From the NCBI GenBank assembly GCA_031376285.1, contig JANMDN010000068.1, positions 1 to 64,000 on the forward strand: a stretch of 64,000 nt of DNA. The letters run 5' to 3'. How positions within the stretch are numbered: position 1 is the stretch's first letter; each line of letters starts with the position of its first letter. Of the stretch, positions 56,170 through 63,963 are shown in pieces. Position numbers and translations under genes: made by a program. Below the pieces are notes generated by a model. The model was not told the DNA's origin. It made no database searches and worked only from the letters and a program-made list of their open reading frames with translations. The DNA is from JANMDN01 sp031376285. Its GTDB lineage: Bacteria > Actinomycetota > Thermoleophilia > Miltoncostaeales > Miltoncostaeaceae.

Positions 56170-56204
56170 AACTCATGAGGAGTGATCGTCGTCCAATCTC
56201 TCAC

Positions 56205-56237
56205 GGCCTTGAGGGCTCGAGTCTCTGCCCCTATTGA
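56205..56237 (+). repeat. tRNA-Leu 3'-end repeat, copy 3 (degenerate)
   Basis: Matches tRNA-Leu from GGCCTTGAGGG to GCCCCTA with one substitution and a 2-bp gap, and also shares some sequence just beyond the tRNA end. It may be the oldest, outermost att site of the tandem set. Confidence 0.6.
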
Positions 56238-56264
56238 CGACCGCGCTTCAACGATTGCGTTCTC

Positions 56265-56700
56265 TCAGACGTCGCTTGGGCAGATGATCGGGACCCTCGG
56301 GAAGTGCAATCGATAGGGCCGAGCATCCCTCGTAAGCAAGCGCATTCCCGTAACCCCGGCGTGGGCTCCGATGAGGAAGTCGGGGAGCGGAGTGCGGCTT
56401 GCCTGAGCACGGCCTCGAAGCCTGTGCATGAACGCCCGGCTCGCGAGGAACGCCGCCGGCCACGGAAGGTCCAGGCGGCGGTAGATGTTTGCCGGAAGCG
56501 CCGCATCCAGATCTTCGATTCGCGCAAAGCCAGCGGCGAGTTCCGCGTAGCCGGTCCAGATCCCATTGGTTTGCGACCACCGCGAGGACCTAGCGCGTCC
56601 ACCTCGTACCCGGCCTCTGCCTCAGCCGCAAGCCGCTCGACGACCTCATCGGTGATCACGACACCGCCGGAGGGCCATAGGTCTTGTGTGGCTTCGACAT
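56265..56700 (-). pseudogene. fused remnant: RHH antitoxin N-terminus and VapC (PIN) C-terminus
   Basis: From ATG 56700 the sequence repeats the N-terminal half of the antitoxin at 55583-55882. One base is missing after GGC (near 56669), which frameshifts it. The RHH domain is replaced by the C-terminal two thirds of a PIN toxin, in frame from YAELAAGFARIEDLDAALP to LPDFLIGAHAGVTGMRLLTRDARPYRLHFP and a stop at 56265. The toxin lacks its N-terminal catalytic Asp. This is a recombined, non-functional toxin-antitoxin remnant. Confidence 0.75.
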
Positions 56701-56719
56701 AGTGTTCCGCCGTCGTGTT

Positions 56720-57000
56720 CAGGAAGGCGGCCACCGTCTTGACGACGGCGTCTCCATGAGCTTGTCGCGCGTTGCCTCACGCAGGTTCCAGCGTGCCGTC
56801 GACTTGAACTCGACGTCCGCGTCCTCGTCGGCGCTCAGCAGGAAGGTCGGCGCCTCACCGCCGCGTAGCTCCGTTGCCACCTGCGCGATGAACTCCGCAT
56901 CGCTTTTGAACTGATCAACCACACCGGCGGTGATCGTCTTGACGTCGATTGTCGCGAGCGCACTCCCGCCGCCGGGTCAGGTGGCTGCGACGGTTCGGGT
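56720..57000 (-). pseudogene. remnant of an AlbA_2-type nucleic-acid-binding gene
   Basis: In frame pieces read ALATIDVKTITAGVVDQFKSD, AEFIAQVATELRGGEAP, then DADVEFKSTARWNLREATRDKLMET and, after a -1 frameshift, VVKTVAAFLNTT. The VEFKST...RWNLRE...K..AAFLNT pattern is the start of AlbA_2-domain proteins. The rest has been lost at the junction with the toxin-antitoxin remnant. Confidence 0.55.
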
Positions 57001-57151
57001 GATCTCGTCGGGATCACGCTCGTCGGTGCCCGCGACGGGATCGATCGCGACGGGGAGCGTCCGCTGACGCTCCCATCACACATCGTTGTTGGCCCGAAGG
57101 AGATCGGCGCGGTCTTCGCCAGCTGAGGCCCACCGTCGCTGGCCCACGGCC
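57001..57151. other. non-coding debris
   Basis: Short stretch between the AlbA_2 remnant and the intact AlbA_2 gene. Several short frames are broken by stops and no feature was recognised. Confidence 0.3.
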
Positions 57152-58579
57152 TCAGACGATGCGCCAGTAGCCGCGAGGATCCTTCAGCGACGTCCCGACA
57201 TGTTCGATAAGGCCCACCTCCGCCAGGTGCTTGAGATGCTTCAGCGCCGTCGGCCGAGAGATACCGAGAAGGTCAACCACGTCGGCCGACGTGACCTGCC
57301 CGAAGCGGCTGAAGTGTTCCACGAGTCTCGTGGAACCCGGGGGAAGCTCAGCAGCGATCCTCCCCGTCCGTGTGTTGGCGAGAAGTGTGACGGTGACCGA
57401 CGCCTCGCCCTGGGTGAAGATGGGATCCGGCAAACCGGCACGACGCATTTCGTCGAACATTCGGTCGACGCCCTCGCCAAGTTCCTTCCCGTAGCCAAGG
57501 TCGGTCAGCGCCCTGGCGATGCGCGGATTGCGCGCGTAACGGGTCGAGCGGATCTTCTCCACCCGGACGAGGCCAGGAAGACGGCCCGGACTTTCGAACT
57601 CAACGCGATCATCGAAGATGGACACGCGAATGTGGTCTCCCGCGAGCGAGTAGGAGCGGTGGCACACCGCGTTCGTGAGCGCCTCGAACCAGACAAACTC
57701 CGGAAGAAACGTTTCATCGTCGAACCCGCCTGAAGCGCTCAGGCGCCGCACTTTTGGGAGGATGCGACGAAGCATACGGCGGGCGGCATCGAGCTGGACG
57801 GGGAGGGCACCCTCAAAGCGGTGATCCTCGATCGCGTTGAAGCGGGCACCGGTTTCTGTCGTCGTTCCGACGTAGCGCAGGATGCGAACGAATGCGCTCG
57901 GCAGCTCGCGCTGCGGTTGGTTTCCGAGTACGAGCAGTCCGGCGACAGTGGGCCTCGGATTGGACGACTCGGCGCGGACGAGCCCCCTCGCCGCGAGCAC
58001 GTCGTCCGAGAGCGTGGACGCACGAATCTTGCGCAGGTACGTGGAGACCCGCTTCGAGTCCAGATCCTCAATCGAACCGACAACGGTCGCGTCGTACTGC
58101 GATACACCCTTGTCGAATCGAAGCTCCTGCGCCTCCACAGCTCCGAGCCGGCGGCTTTCATCGCCGACCCGCAGGTATGCCTCACCTTTGCGGTTCGTAT
58201 GCACGACATCACTCGGGGCGATCTCCATGACAAGGAGTCGGTCGGCAGCACCCGAGGCGTTCTGGCAAGGAAGCGTCTCAATCCTCACGCGAACCGGTGG
58301 CTCGATGAAGTCGATCGCTGCCTGGCGCCACTGGTTGATCCGGTCGCCTGCGCCGTCGATCCCCTCGATTTGCCCATCGTAAATCCCGACGGCCACGACG
58401 CCACCTTCCGCATTTGCGAACGCGATCACCGTGTCGGCGGGTTCGCGGGCTCGGATCCGAGCGCTCTTGCGTTCGAGCCACTGACTTTCCGGGGAGGTTT
58501 GGAGCACGCTCAGGGCGGCCCGCCCGCGTGCTCTGATGGCTTCGATACTGGTCAACCCCGGACTCATCGAGGCGAGCAT
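57152..58579 (-). CDS. AlbA_2-domain transcriptional regulator / putative DNA-binding protein
   Basis: 475-aa protein. The N-terminal AlbA_2 (Schlafen-type) domain has SQWLERKSARIRAREPADTVIAFANAEGGVVAVGI. The middle has the GHKL-like/RecG-associated region (FVWFEALTNAVCHRSYSLAGDHIRVSIFDDRVEFESPGRLPG, RNPRIARALTDLGYGKELGEGVDRMFDEM). The C-terminal winged helix is QVTSADVVDLLGISRPTALKHLKHLAEVGLIEHVG. Such proteins are annotated as ATP-binding regulators and often occur near defence loci and islands. It lies in the tRNA-Leu hotspot, divergent from a small ORF and a broken hicB. Confidence 0.82.
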   Translation of the reverse strand: MLASMSPGLTSIEAIRARGRAALSVLQTSPESQWLERKSARIRAREPADTVIAFANAEGGVVAVGIYDGQIEGIDGAGDRINQWRQAAIDFIEPPVRVRIETLPCQNASGAADRLLVMEIAPSDVVHTNRKGEAYLRVGDESRRLGAVEAQELRFDKGVSQYDATVVGSIEDLDSKRVSTYLRKIRASTLSDDVLAARGLVRAESSNPRPTVAGLLVLGNQPQRELPSAFVRILRYVGTTTETGARFNAIEDHRFEGALPVQLDAARRMLRRILPKVRRLSASGGFDDETFLPEFVWFEALTNAVCHRSYSLAGDHIRVSIFDDRVEFESPGRLPGLVRVEKIRSTRYARNPRIARALTDLGYGKELGEGVDRMFDEMRRAGLPDPIFTQGEASVTVTLLANTRTGRIAAELPPGSTRLVEHFSRFGQVTSADVVDLLGISRPTALKHLKHLAEVGLIEHVGTSLKDPRGYWRIV

Positions 58580-58606
58580 AGCAAGAGCTTTAAACTTTTT
58601 ACAGCT

Positions 58607-58753
58607 ATGTCAAAGCTCACCTCGAGTCAGCGGCAGTCCGGTCCGTGGGGAGGCCTCCTGGGCGGTGTACCCGTCCAGGAAAACAGGCCCGCTTCGGCGC
58701 GTATCCACCGCCTCATCGAGCGCTACGCTTTGACGACGGAGGGTGAGAAATGA
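58607..58753 (+). CDS. 48-codon ORF coupled to hicB remnant
   Basis: MSKLTSSQRQSGPWGGLLGG... ending ALTTEGEK; ATG 58607 after an AT-rich TTTAAACTTTTTAC stretch that is likely its promoter. The stop overlaps the next ATG (58750) by 4 nt, the spacing usual for a toxin-antitoxin pair. The C-terminal part (RPASARIHRLIERYAL) could be a small antitoxin-like helix. No family was recognised; coding status rests on the overlap and the promoter-like sequence. Confidence 0.4.
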   Translation: MSKLTSSQRQSGPWGGLLGGVPVQENRPASARIHRLIERYALTTEGEK

Positions 58754-58965
58754 GTGCGTAGCACATCAGCCTGTTTTTCAGCGTCGAGGACGGTGGCTAT
58801 ACCGCCGATATCCCTGACCTTGAGTCGTGCTCGGCCTTCGGCACGTCCCCCGAGGATGCGCTCGCGCAGGTGACTCAGGCGAAAGAAGCGTGGCTCGCCG
58901 CTGCGCAGGAGGTTGGCCGACCGATTCCCGAAGCCCGGTACCGACCCGCGGTCACTTCACCGTAG
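58750..58965 (+). pseudogene. HicB-like antitoxin with an amber codon at position 4
   Basis: After MSA the fourth codon is TAG, then HISLFFSVEDGGYTADIPDLESCSAFG and SPEDALAQVTQAKEAWLAAAQEVGRPIPEARYRPAV, which is a complete HicB partial-RNaseH fold (HicB_lk_antitox type). Tyr (TAC/TAT) is expected at codon 4, so TAG is a single-base nonsense change. The rest of the frame is intact, implying a recent loss, or restart at a later codon. No hicA is adjacent. Confidence 0.7.
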
Positions 58966-59131
58966 GAAGGAACCGCGACGCCAGCGTCGGAGGTTCTGGC
59001 TTCAGCCAGGTGCGCTGCGGCGACATCTGACTCGCGGGGTCGCCGTGTGGCCGCATGTCTGGTCAGGAGGCCGGCAGAACTCCCCAGCCGGACAGTTGTC
59101 CGCAGCCTCAGCGGAGTGATTGGATCGTGTC

Positions 59132-59596
59132 ATGGACGCCGTTGCGGCTCGCCCACCTTTTCCCTCTCGAGTCTGGAACCTTCGCGCAAGCACCCTTTGG
59201 TGGTTGCTCTTTACGACCGTCACTGGATTCGTCGCCCTGAGTTGGCTGATCGGTTTCTACCTTCCTTTCTCGCTGTTTGAGGGGGCCAACGGTCCGTGCA
59301 CACATCTGCCCTGCTCGGCCGTTCACCGTGCCGAGTGGTGGGCATTCTTCGCTGACGACAACATGGTCCATCGGATTCCCGTGCTCACGACAGGCGGCGC
59401 CCTGGCGGGCCTCTTCGCCTTCCTCTTCGGAGTCGTGCTGTTACCGATCGCAGCACTCGGAACCACGTTCAGACTCATTCGTGCCGACCGCCGCGAGACT
59501 GTTTTGACGGTGCTCTGGCTGACCCTGATCATCGTGGCCGTGGCCAGCTGTTTCACCACAACTAGCCGCCACGCGCTCCTCGTCGCAGCCGACTGA
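59132..59596 (+). CDS. small membrane protein, paralogue of the next gene
   Basis: 154-aa protein with three to four hydrophobic helices (WLLFTTVTGFVALSWLIGFYL, VLTTGGALAGLFAFLFGVVLLPIAAL, VLTVLWLTLIIVAVA). A conserved loop YLPFSLFEGANGPCTHLPCSA...EWWAFFADD contains two cysteines shared with the next gene. Start ATG 59132 is preferred over TTG 59120. No known family was recognised; the Cys pair may form an extracytoplasmic disulfide. Confidence 0.65.
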   Translation: MDAVAARPPFPSRVWNLRASTLWWLLFTTVTGFVALSWLIGFYLPFSLFEGANGPCTHLPCSAVHRAEWWAFFADDNMVHRIPVLTTGGALAGLFAFLFGVVLLPIAALGTTFRLIRADRRETVLTVLWLTLIIVAVASCFTTTSRHALLVAAD

Positions 59597-59598
59597 CG

Positions 59599-60077
59599 AT
59601 GGCAAACGTCGCCGCGCTTTCTTCAGTTCCCCGGGCCACGGGCCCGCGTCGTCACGCCGTCTCGGCGCTGATCGTCTCTGCATTCGTTCTGACCCTGATC
59701 ACAACGGTCTCCTACCTCGTTGGGCTGTACCTGCCCTTCCGCTTTTTCGAGGCCGCAAACGGCGAGTGCGCCTATCGGGCGTGTGGCGGTGCTCAGACCG
59801 GCGCGTGGTGGGGCTTCTTCGCAAACGGGGCAACGTGGGAAGGCAGCGTGCCGTACCTCACGAACACCGCCGTCACGGCTTCCTTCTGATGCTCATCAGC
59901 GGGCCGATCGTGATGCTCTTGCTTCCCGTCGTCACCTTCGCAGCGATACCGCGGCGCCACGAGGCAAAGCGCTTCGAGGTCATCCTCCTCGGGCTCACCT
60001 TCTTCCTCTTCGTCGCTGCGTTCATCCTATTCGTGACCCCGACCGGTCAGCGCCTTTGGGACGTCGTCCTCGACTGA
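59599..60077 (+). pseudogene. split paralogue of the preceding membrane protein
   Basis: ATG 59599 encodes a 96-aa N-terminal part (LVGLYLPFRFFEAANGECAYRACGGAQTGAWWGFFANG) aligned to the preceding gene, ending at TGA 59887-59889. The C-terminal part (GPIVMLLLPVVTFAAIPRRHEAKRFEVILLGLTFFLFVAAFIL) continues in another frame, with an ATG overlapping the stop as TGATG (59889). Aligned to the paralogue, one protein has been cut in two. Either a frameshift mutation or indel error, or translation by termination-reinitiation at TGATG. Confidence 0.65.
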
Positions 60078-60120
60078 GCCGTCCGTCCAACCGGAACCAA
60101 CGCCCCACTTGCCGTCGTAT

Positions 60121-60147
60121 ACCAAACTGCATTGCAAGCGGGTATGC
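60121..60147. promoter_or_regulatory. imperfect inverted repeat upstream of the antitoxin remnant
   Basis: TATACC near 60118-60123 faces GGTATGC at 60141-60147. A candidate operator just ahead of the RHH frame at 60155. Confidence 0.3.
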
Positions 60148-60154
60148 TTGGAAG

Positions 60155-60487
60155 GTTCAACTTGTAACTCGGGCGGATGACAACGTCGCTGACGCCCTCG
60201 ATGAGCTGGTCTCGTCAGGCGTTGTGGCGAGCCGGTCCGAGGCGGTTCGAGTCGCCCTTGACCGCCTCATTGATCAACACCGTCGCGACCAGATTGGGGC
60301 GCAGATCGTCGAGGGCTACCGTCGCGTACCTCAGACCGTGGACGAAGGTGGCTGGTCTGAAGCCGCGTCGCGGGCGATGATCGCCGAATCGCGCACAACA
60401 GGGCGTGCGATGTTTTCGACGCCCGGGTTGTGCCAATCGCACCAAAGGTCGGGGGCTGCTTTCTCGCCGTCGGGCCAAGAAGGCTGA
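60155..60487 (+). pseudogene. RHH (MazE/ParD-type) antitoxin without a start codon
   Basis: The frame reads QLVTRADDNVADALDELVSSGVVASRSEAVRVALDRLIDQHRRDQIG and IVEGYRRVPQTVDEGGWSEAASRAMIAE, a standard RHH antitoxin. However, the codon expected to be the start (60155) is GTT, and no ATG/GTG/TTG with a ribosome site precedes it. The C-terminus then runs into unrelated sequence (SRTTGRAMFSTPG). Its usual MazF partner is represented only by a remnant at 61262. Confidence 0.6.
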
Positions 60488-60499
60488 TCGGTGCTCGAC

Positions 60500-61195
60500 C
60501 TATTCCGCCCTGTTGCCCGAGGAACGCATCTCGGCAGAGGAGCGAACCCCTGGCAGTCGTCGGTCGAGGACAAGCGCTCCGAACGCGATCGCAAGGAACA
60601 AGAGCGCCACGATGGCGACGTTGACCAACACCAGGTGATACCCGTGCTGGGGGACGTTCATGAAGGGGTACGCGTAGTAGTCGTTGCCGAAACGATCCTG
60701 GACGAGCGCGCCTCGGATGAGCGCGTACGCGAGCCAGCAAACCGGAGCGATGACGGTTGCGAGGACGACCCGGCGGTTGAGCTGCCCTCGGGGGCCGACG
60801 AGCAGCCAGCCGATGGCGCACAGGCTCGGTGAGACCGTATGGAGGATTGCGTCGGCGACGGCGTTCCAACCGGTGAGCTCCTGGAGCTGTGCGAGCGTCA
60901 GATGAAAGACCACGCCGGTGACGGTGATCGCGATCACCGCAGCCAGGCGGAACGTGCGAAACAGCGTTGACCCGCGGTGGAGGCGTACAGCGAGCAGCCC
61001 GGTGGTGATCGCGACGGCGATGTTCGACAGGACCGTGAAGAAGCTGAAGAAGTTGGCGATCCGGTCCGGGGTCGATTCGAATGCCCCGTCGCCTGGCGGG
61101 GCTGTGATGGACAGCGCCAGCTGAAGCACCAAGCCGAACGCCACGACCGCCGATGTGCACCCGAACGCGATACGTGCAGTGCGCTCGGTAGCCAC
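60500..61195 (-). CDS. Pr6Pr-family membrane protein
   Basis: 231-aa protein with six helices. Conserved pieces: FFSFFTVLSNIAVAITTGLLAV (FS.FT..SN signature), VTGVVFHLTLAQLQELTGWNAVADAILHTVSPSLCAIGWLLVGPRG, and YYAYPFMNVPQHGYHLVLVN. These match the Pr6Pr/FAR-17a-AIG1-like membrane family. Start GTG 61195. It lies between the MazE-like and MazF-like remnants on the opposite strand, so it may have been inserted between them. Function unknown. Confidence 0.8.
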   Translation of the reverse strand: MATERTARIAFGCTSAVVAFGLVLQLALSITAPPGDGAFESTPDRIANFFSFFTVLSNIAVAITTGLLAVRLHRGSTLFRTFRLAAVIAITVTGVVFHLTLAQLQELTGWNAVADAILHTVSPSLCAIGWLLVGPRGQLNRRVVLATVIAPVCWLAYALIRGALVQDRFGNDYYAYPFMNVPQHGYHLVLVNVAIVALLFLAIAFGALVLDRRLPGVRSSAEMRSSGNRAE

Positions 61196-61261
61196 AACCG
61201 GAGGATAGTCGCCCGGACAGCTTCGCGTCTGGTGCTAACCCTGGTAGCGAACCGACCTGCT

Positions 61262-61554
61262 CAGGGCGAAATTTGGTGGGGCGGTTACTGAGATAAGCGA
61301 CGGCCTGTCCTCGTCGTCACCCGGAGCGAAGCGATACCGGTGCGTACGCTGATCGTCGTGGCACTCGAACAACTCGTGGCATCCCAACCGAGATTCCACT
61401 CGGGCCTCTCCACGGGCTTCCCCACGAGTGCGTCGCGTCGTTCGACAACCTCCAACCAATCCCGCGGAGCCTGCTCAGCGAACGAGTCGGGGTGCTTGGG
61501 ATCGAAGACGTCGGAGCGATCTGTGGGGCGCTTCGCGCGCTTGCCGACTGCTGA
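61262..61554 (+). pseudogene. mazF toxin remnant
   Basis: Reads QGEIWWGGY, an in-frame TGA, then DKRRPVLVVTRSEAIPVRTLIVVA, and after a frameshift RGIPTEIPLGPLHGLPHECVASFDNLQPIPRSLLSERVGVLG to a stop at 61552. It is clearly a MazF/PemK ribonuclease gene with one nonsense codon and one frameshift. A second, shorter MazF remnant is at 62702-62873. Confidence 0.78.
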
Positions 61555-61630
61555 CGATGGTCGCAAGCAGCGCGACGACCGCCGGGTAACGGCTCTGCGC
61601 GTCCGGGAGATCACCACCCGTCGACGGAAT

Positions 61631-61653
61631 CCTCTTGTGTTCGAATCCCTCTG
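61631..61653 (+). repeat. possible fourth, degenerate tRNA-Leu-end copy
   Basis: TTCGAATCCCTCTG matches the tRNA-Leu T-loop/T-stem segment with one mismatch, after a CTTGTG that resembles the preceding bases. It lies directly before the duplicated gene fragment at 61657. Weak on its own. Confidence 0.35.
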
Positions 61654-61656
61654 ACG

Positions 61657-61775
61657 ATGGCGAACGTCGCCGCGCTTTCCTCAGTTCCCGGTGCCACGGC
61701 CTGCGTCGTCGCGCGGTCTCAGCGCTCATCTTCCCGGATTCGTCTTCACGGTGCTCCTGACTGTGACTGGTGCGG
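61657..61775 (+). pseudogene. 5' fragment duplicate of the 59599 membrane gene
   Basis: The first ~110 bp closely resemble 59599-59715 (MANVAALSSVP start), then decay with indels. The bases before the ATG (CTGACG) are also shared. It is a segmental duplication remnant. Confidence 0.6.
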
Positions 61776-61896
61776 CTGACGCCGAGTTCGAGATGTCTGA
61801 GATAGGCTTGCTCATGCAGGACGCCCTGTTCACCGTGGCGACGCGGGTGCCATGGGTGGTAGACACCCCGCTGAAATCCACCGGAGGAGAAACGAC

Positions 61897-62361
61897 ATGG
61901 GACGTTCGGAGACGATCGCACGGCGCGGACTGCTCGAGCGGGCCGGTGACCCGGCCCTCGACGCCATCGTGCGACTGGCCGGCTACATCTCGGGAGGGAG
62001 TGGCGCAGGCGTCCACATCCTGGACGAGCGCGTCCAGCACCGCATCGCCGGGCACAACGCCCCGGTCGCGCCACATCCGCGGGAGGACTCCATGTGCCGG
62101 CTGGTGGTCGACTCGGGGGAGCGGATCGCAACAGCGGACGCGTCCGCGGAGGACCAGTTCTCCTACTCATCGTTCGTGCAGGGCGACGAGCCGGGCGTGC
62201 GCATGTACGTCTCCACGCCGCTGCGGATGGATGGCGAGGTCGTGGGCACCCTCTGCGCGTGGGACTCCGGGTCGGCCCAGCTCTCGGAGGAGCAGCTCGC
62301 GCGCTACGACGATCTCGCGCTCCTGGCCACCGCGGTCCTCGAGCAGGGGCCGAGCGCCTGA
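61897..62361 (+). CDS. stand-alone GAF-domain protein
   Basis: 154-aa single GAF domain starting at ATG 61897 with GGAGGAGA upstream. LDAIVRLAGYISGGSGAGVHILDERVQHRIAGHN, EDSMCRLVVDSGERIATADAS, VRMYVSTPLRMDGEVVGTLCAWDSGSAQLSEEQLARYDDLALLATAVLEQ fit GAF sensor folds, with a Cys in the SMCRLVV helix typical of redox or bilin-less GAFs upstream of GGDEF or kinase domains. No output domain is attached. It may be a solitary signalling module. Confidence 0.82.
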   Translation: MGRSETIARRGLLERAGDPALDAIVRLAGYISGGSGAGVHILDERVQHRIAGHNAPVAPHPREDSMCRLVVDSGERIATADASAEDQFSYSSFVQGDEPGVRMYVSTPLRMDGEVVGTLCAWDSGSAQLSEEQLARYDDLALLATAVLEQGPSA

Positions 62362-62560
62362 CGTTCGGTCGATCGCTCGTTCATCGGTACCTGTTCGACA
62401 GATTGGCGCTGTCTCCGGAGACGGGCCGGAGTGAATCCAGGAGGAACGCCGCCGGCCCCAGCGTCCGGGTGACGTTGGAGCCTCAGCGAAGCTGAACCAG
62501 GTTCCTTGACGAGATCGTTAACATGCCGTTGCAACCAAGCGTTCCCGCTACGATTTGTCC
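62362..62560. other. intergenic region
   Basis: 199 bp without a recognised gene between the GAF gene and the remnants that follow. No repeats or RNA elements were recognised. Confidence 0.3.
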
Positions 62561-62707
62561 ATGCCCGACTGGACGAAGACGAGCTTCCTTCAGCTCCCTG
62601 ATCGAAGTCCGACGGACGCTCCAATGCAGTGGAAACTCGCACGAAATGCCCTCCATTCCCCGGAACTCGGAGTGAGTCGTTTCACCTACGAGCCCCGTCC
62701 CCACTGA
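62561..62707 (+). pseudogene. short cupin-like fragment
   Basis: MPDWTKTSFLQLPD...KLARNALHSPELGVSRFTYEPRPH resembles the N-terminal 45 residues of small cupin proteins (..ARFA...L....LGVS...Y.P..). It stops at TGA 62705 inside the next MazF fragment. Weak assignment. Confidence 0.3.
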
Positions 62708-62873
62708 GGTCGACCTCGGCCCGGGACATGGACTGCGCGAGGAATGCGTCACCTCGTTCGACAACCTCCAACCGATACGCCGTTCATATCTCACCCAGCG
62801 CGTTGGCGAGTTGGGGTCGATGAAGCCGATGGGATCTGTCGAGCACTTCGAGCGCTTGTCGACTGCCAATCAG
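62702..62873 (+). pseudogene. second mazF C-terminal remnant
   Basis: Reads PTEVDLGPGHGLREECVTSFDNLQPIRRSYLTQRVGELG, and after a frameshift VDEADGICRALRALVDCQ. Homologous to the C-terminal half of the MazF remnant at 61262-61554; the N-terminal half is missing. Confidence 0.7.
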
Positions 62874-63535
62874 GACGTTGTCTCGCCGTTGCTTGCCGTG
62901 CCTTCTGGATGAGCGTGCGCACGACCGCCGAAGTTCGCGAAGCTCGACAGGTACGTCGTCACGAGCGCGAGGCCGGCGAGCATCTCGATGATCGTCGCGC
63001 TTCGGGCGCCGCGGGTTGAGGCGATGATGTCGCCGGGCGGCGAGATGAGCGCCGTCGACACCGAGTAGTAGAAGAAGTCCGCATACCGCGGGCGCGCCGA
63101 GAGACCCGCGAACGCCGCGGCGTCGTACCAGTACATCGCCAGATGGACGAAGGTCCACACCAGAAAGAAGGCAAGGCCAAGCAGCGGGAGGCCCGTGCCC
63201 CGGATGAGCCCCAGGAAGGCACCCGCAGCGAGCTGACCGGGTGACCAGTCGAGGTGGTCCTTTGATGACCGCTCGGCCAAGCGCCGAGACGCAAACGCGA
63301 GGACGCCACCACCGACGAGCGTGGCGAGGACTCCGGCAAGTGCGACCGCTCCCGCCTCCCCCCGCGACCCAATCCGTGGGCTCAGCATCGCAATACCCGC
63401 GATCGCCGCACAGAGGATCCCGAACTTCATCGCTCCGGCAGACAGCCATCCCGGCTTCATCGCTCCGATCGGGAGTTCATTGATGATTCGCATGGGGCGC
63501 AGACGTGGAGGCATGCCCACCACTTCGAGCGCCAT
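62870..63535 (-). CDS. two-pore-helix ion channel-like membrane protein
   Basis: 221-aa membrane protein starting at ATG 63535 (AGGAGG, 6-nt spacer). Helices: KFGILCAAIAGIAMLS, AVALAGVLATLVGGGVLAF, GLPLLGLAFFLVWTFVHLAMYW, and a pore-like segment ARPRYADFFYYSVSTALISPPGDII followed by IIEMLAGLALVTTYLSSF. The YSV(S/T)T...PGD pore with a flanking C-terminal helix resembles Ion_trans_2 potassium channels, although the TVGYG filter is replaced by ALISPPGD. Substrate is uncertain. It overlaps the MazF remnant tail to tail. Confidence 0.7.
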   Translation of the reverse strand: MALEVVGMPPRLRPMRIINELPIGAMKPGWLSAGAMKFGILCAAIAGIAMLSPRIGSRGEAGAVALAGVLATLVGGGVLAFASRRLAERSSKDHLDWSPGQLAAGAFLGLIRGTGLPLLGLAFFLVWTFVHLAMYWYDAAAFAGLSARPRYADFFYYSVSTALISPPGDIIASTRGARSATIIEMLAGLALVTTYLSSFANFGGRAHAHPEGTASNGETTS

Positions 63536-63559
63536 CAGAGGCCTCCTGCCAAGCGCCTG

Positions 63560-63963
63560 ACGCGGACGCGCGCTCCGGCTCGCAAGCCTTTGGCGGAAGC
63601 GAACCCTCGCTTGTCGAGGCCCCCCGGCGGCGCTCGCCCAGCTGATGATCCTCGTCGACACGTCGGTCTGGGTCGATCACCTGAGTGCTGGCAGCGCGGG
63701 GGCTGGCCGGCCTACTGAAATGCGGCGCGGCCCTTGGCCACCCAAGCGTCCTTGGGGAGCTCGCTCTCGGGAACATCGGCAACCGCGCGGAGATCGTTCG
63801 ATCGACGGCTCGGTGCGGCGGCGTGCCAACTCGGCATTGCCGCCGCCGTGGCCTGACCGGCCGCTCCAACGATATCCGAGACGCGGCGAAGGTTTGCCCT
63901 CCGGCCCAACGCCGAGACCGTGCACCGGTCGCCCCGGTCGAAGGCTTCGAATGCGTCGGCTGA
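63560..63963 (+). pseudogene. vapBC remnant
   Basis: 63560-63642 ends with the C-terminal tail of a VapB antitoxin (FGGSEPSLVEAPRRRSPS, stop). ATG 63646 then begins a PIN toxin (MILVDTSVWVDHLSAG). This shifts frame and continues as AGLLKCGAALGHPSVLGELALGNIGNRAEIV before decaying. The antitoxin N-terminus is missing. It is a broken toxin-antitoxin pair at the window edge. Confidence 0.7.
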
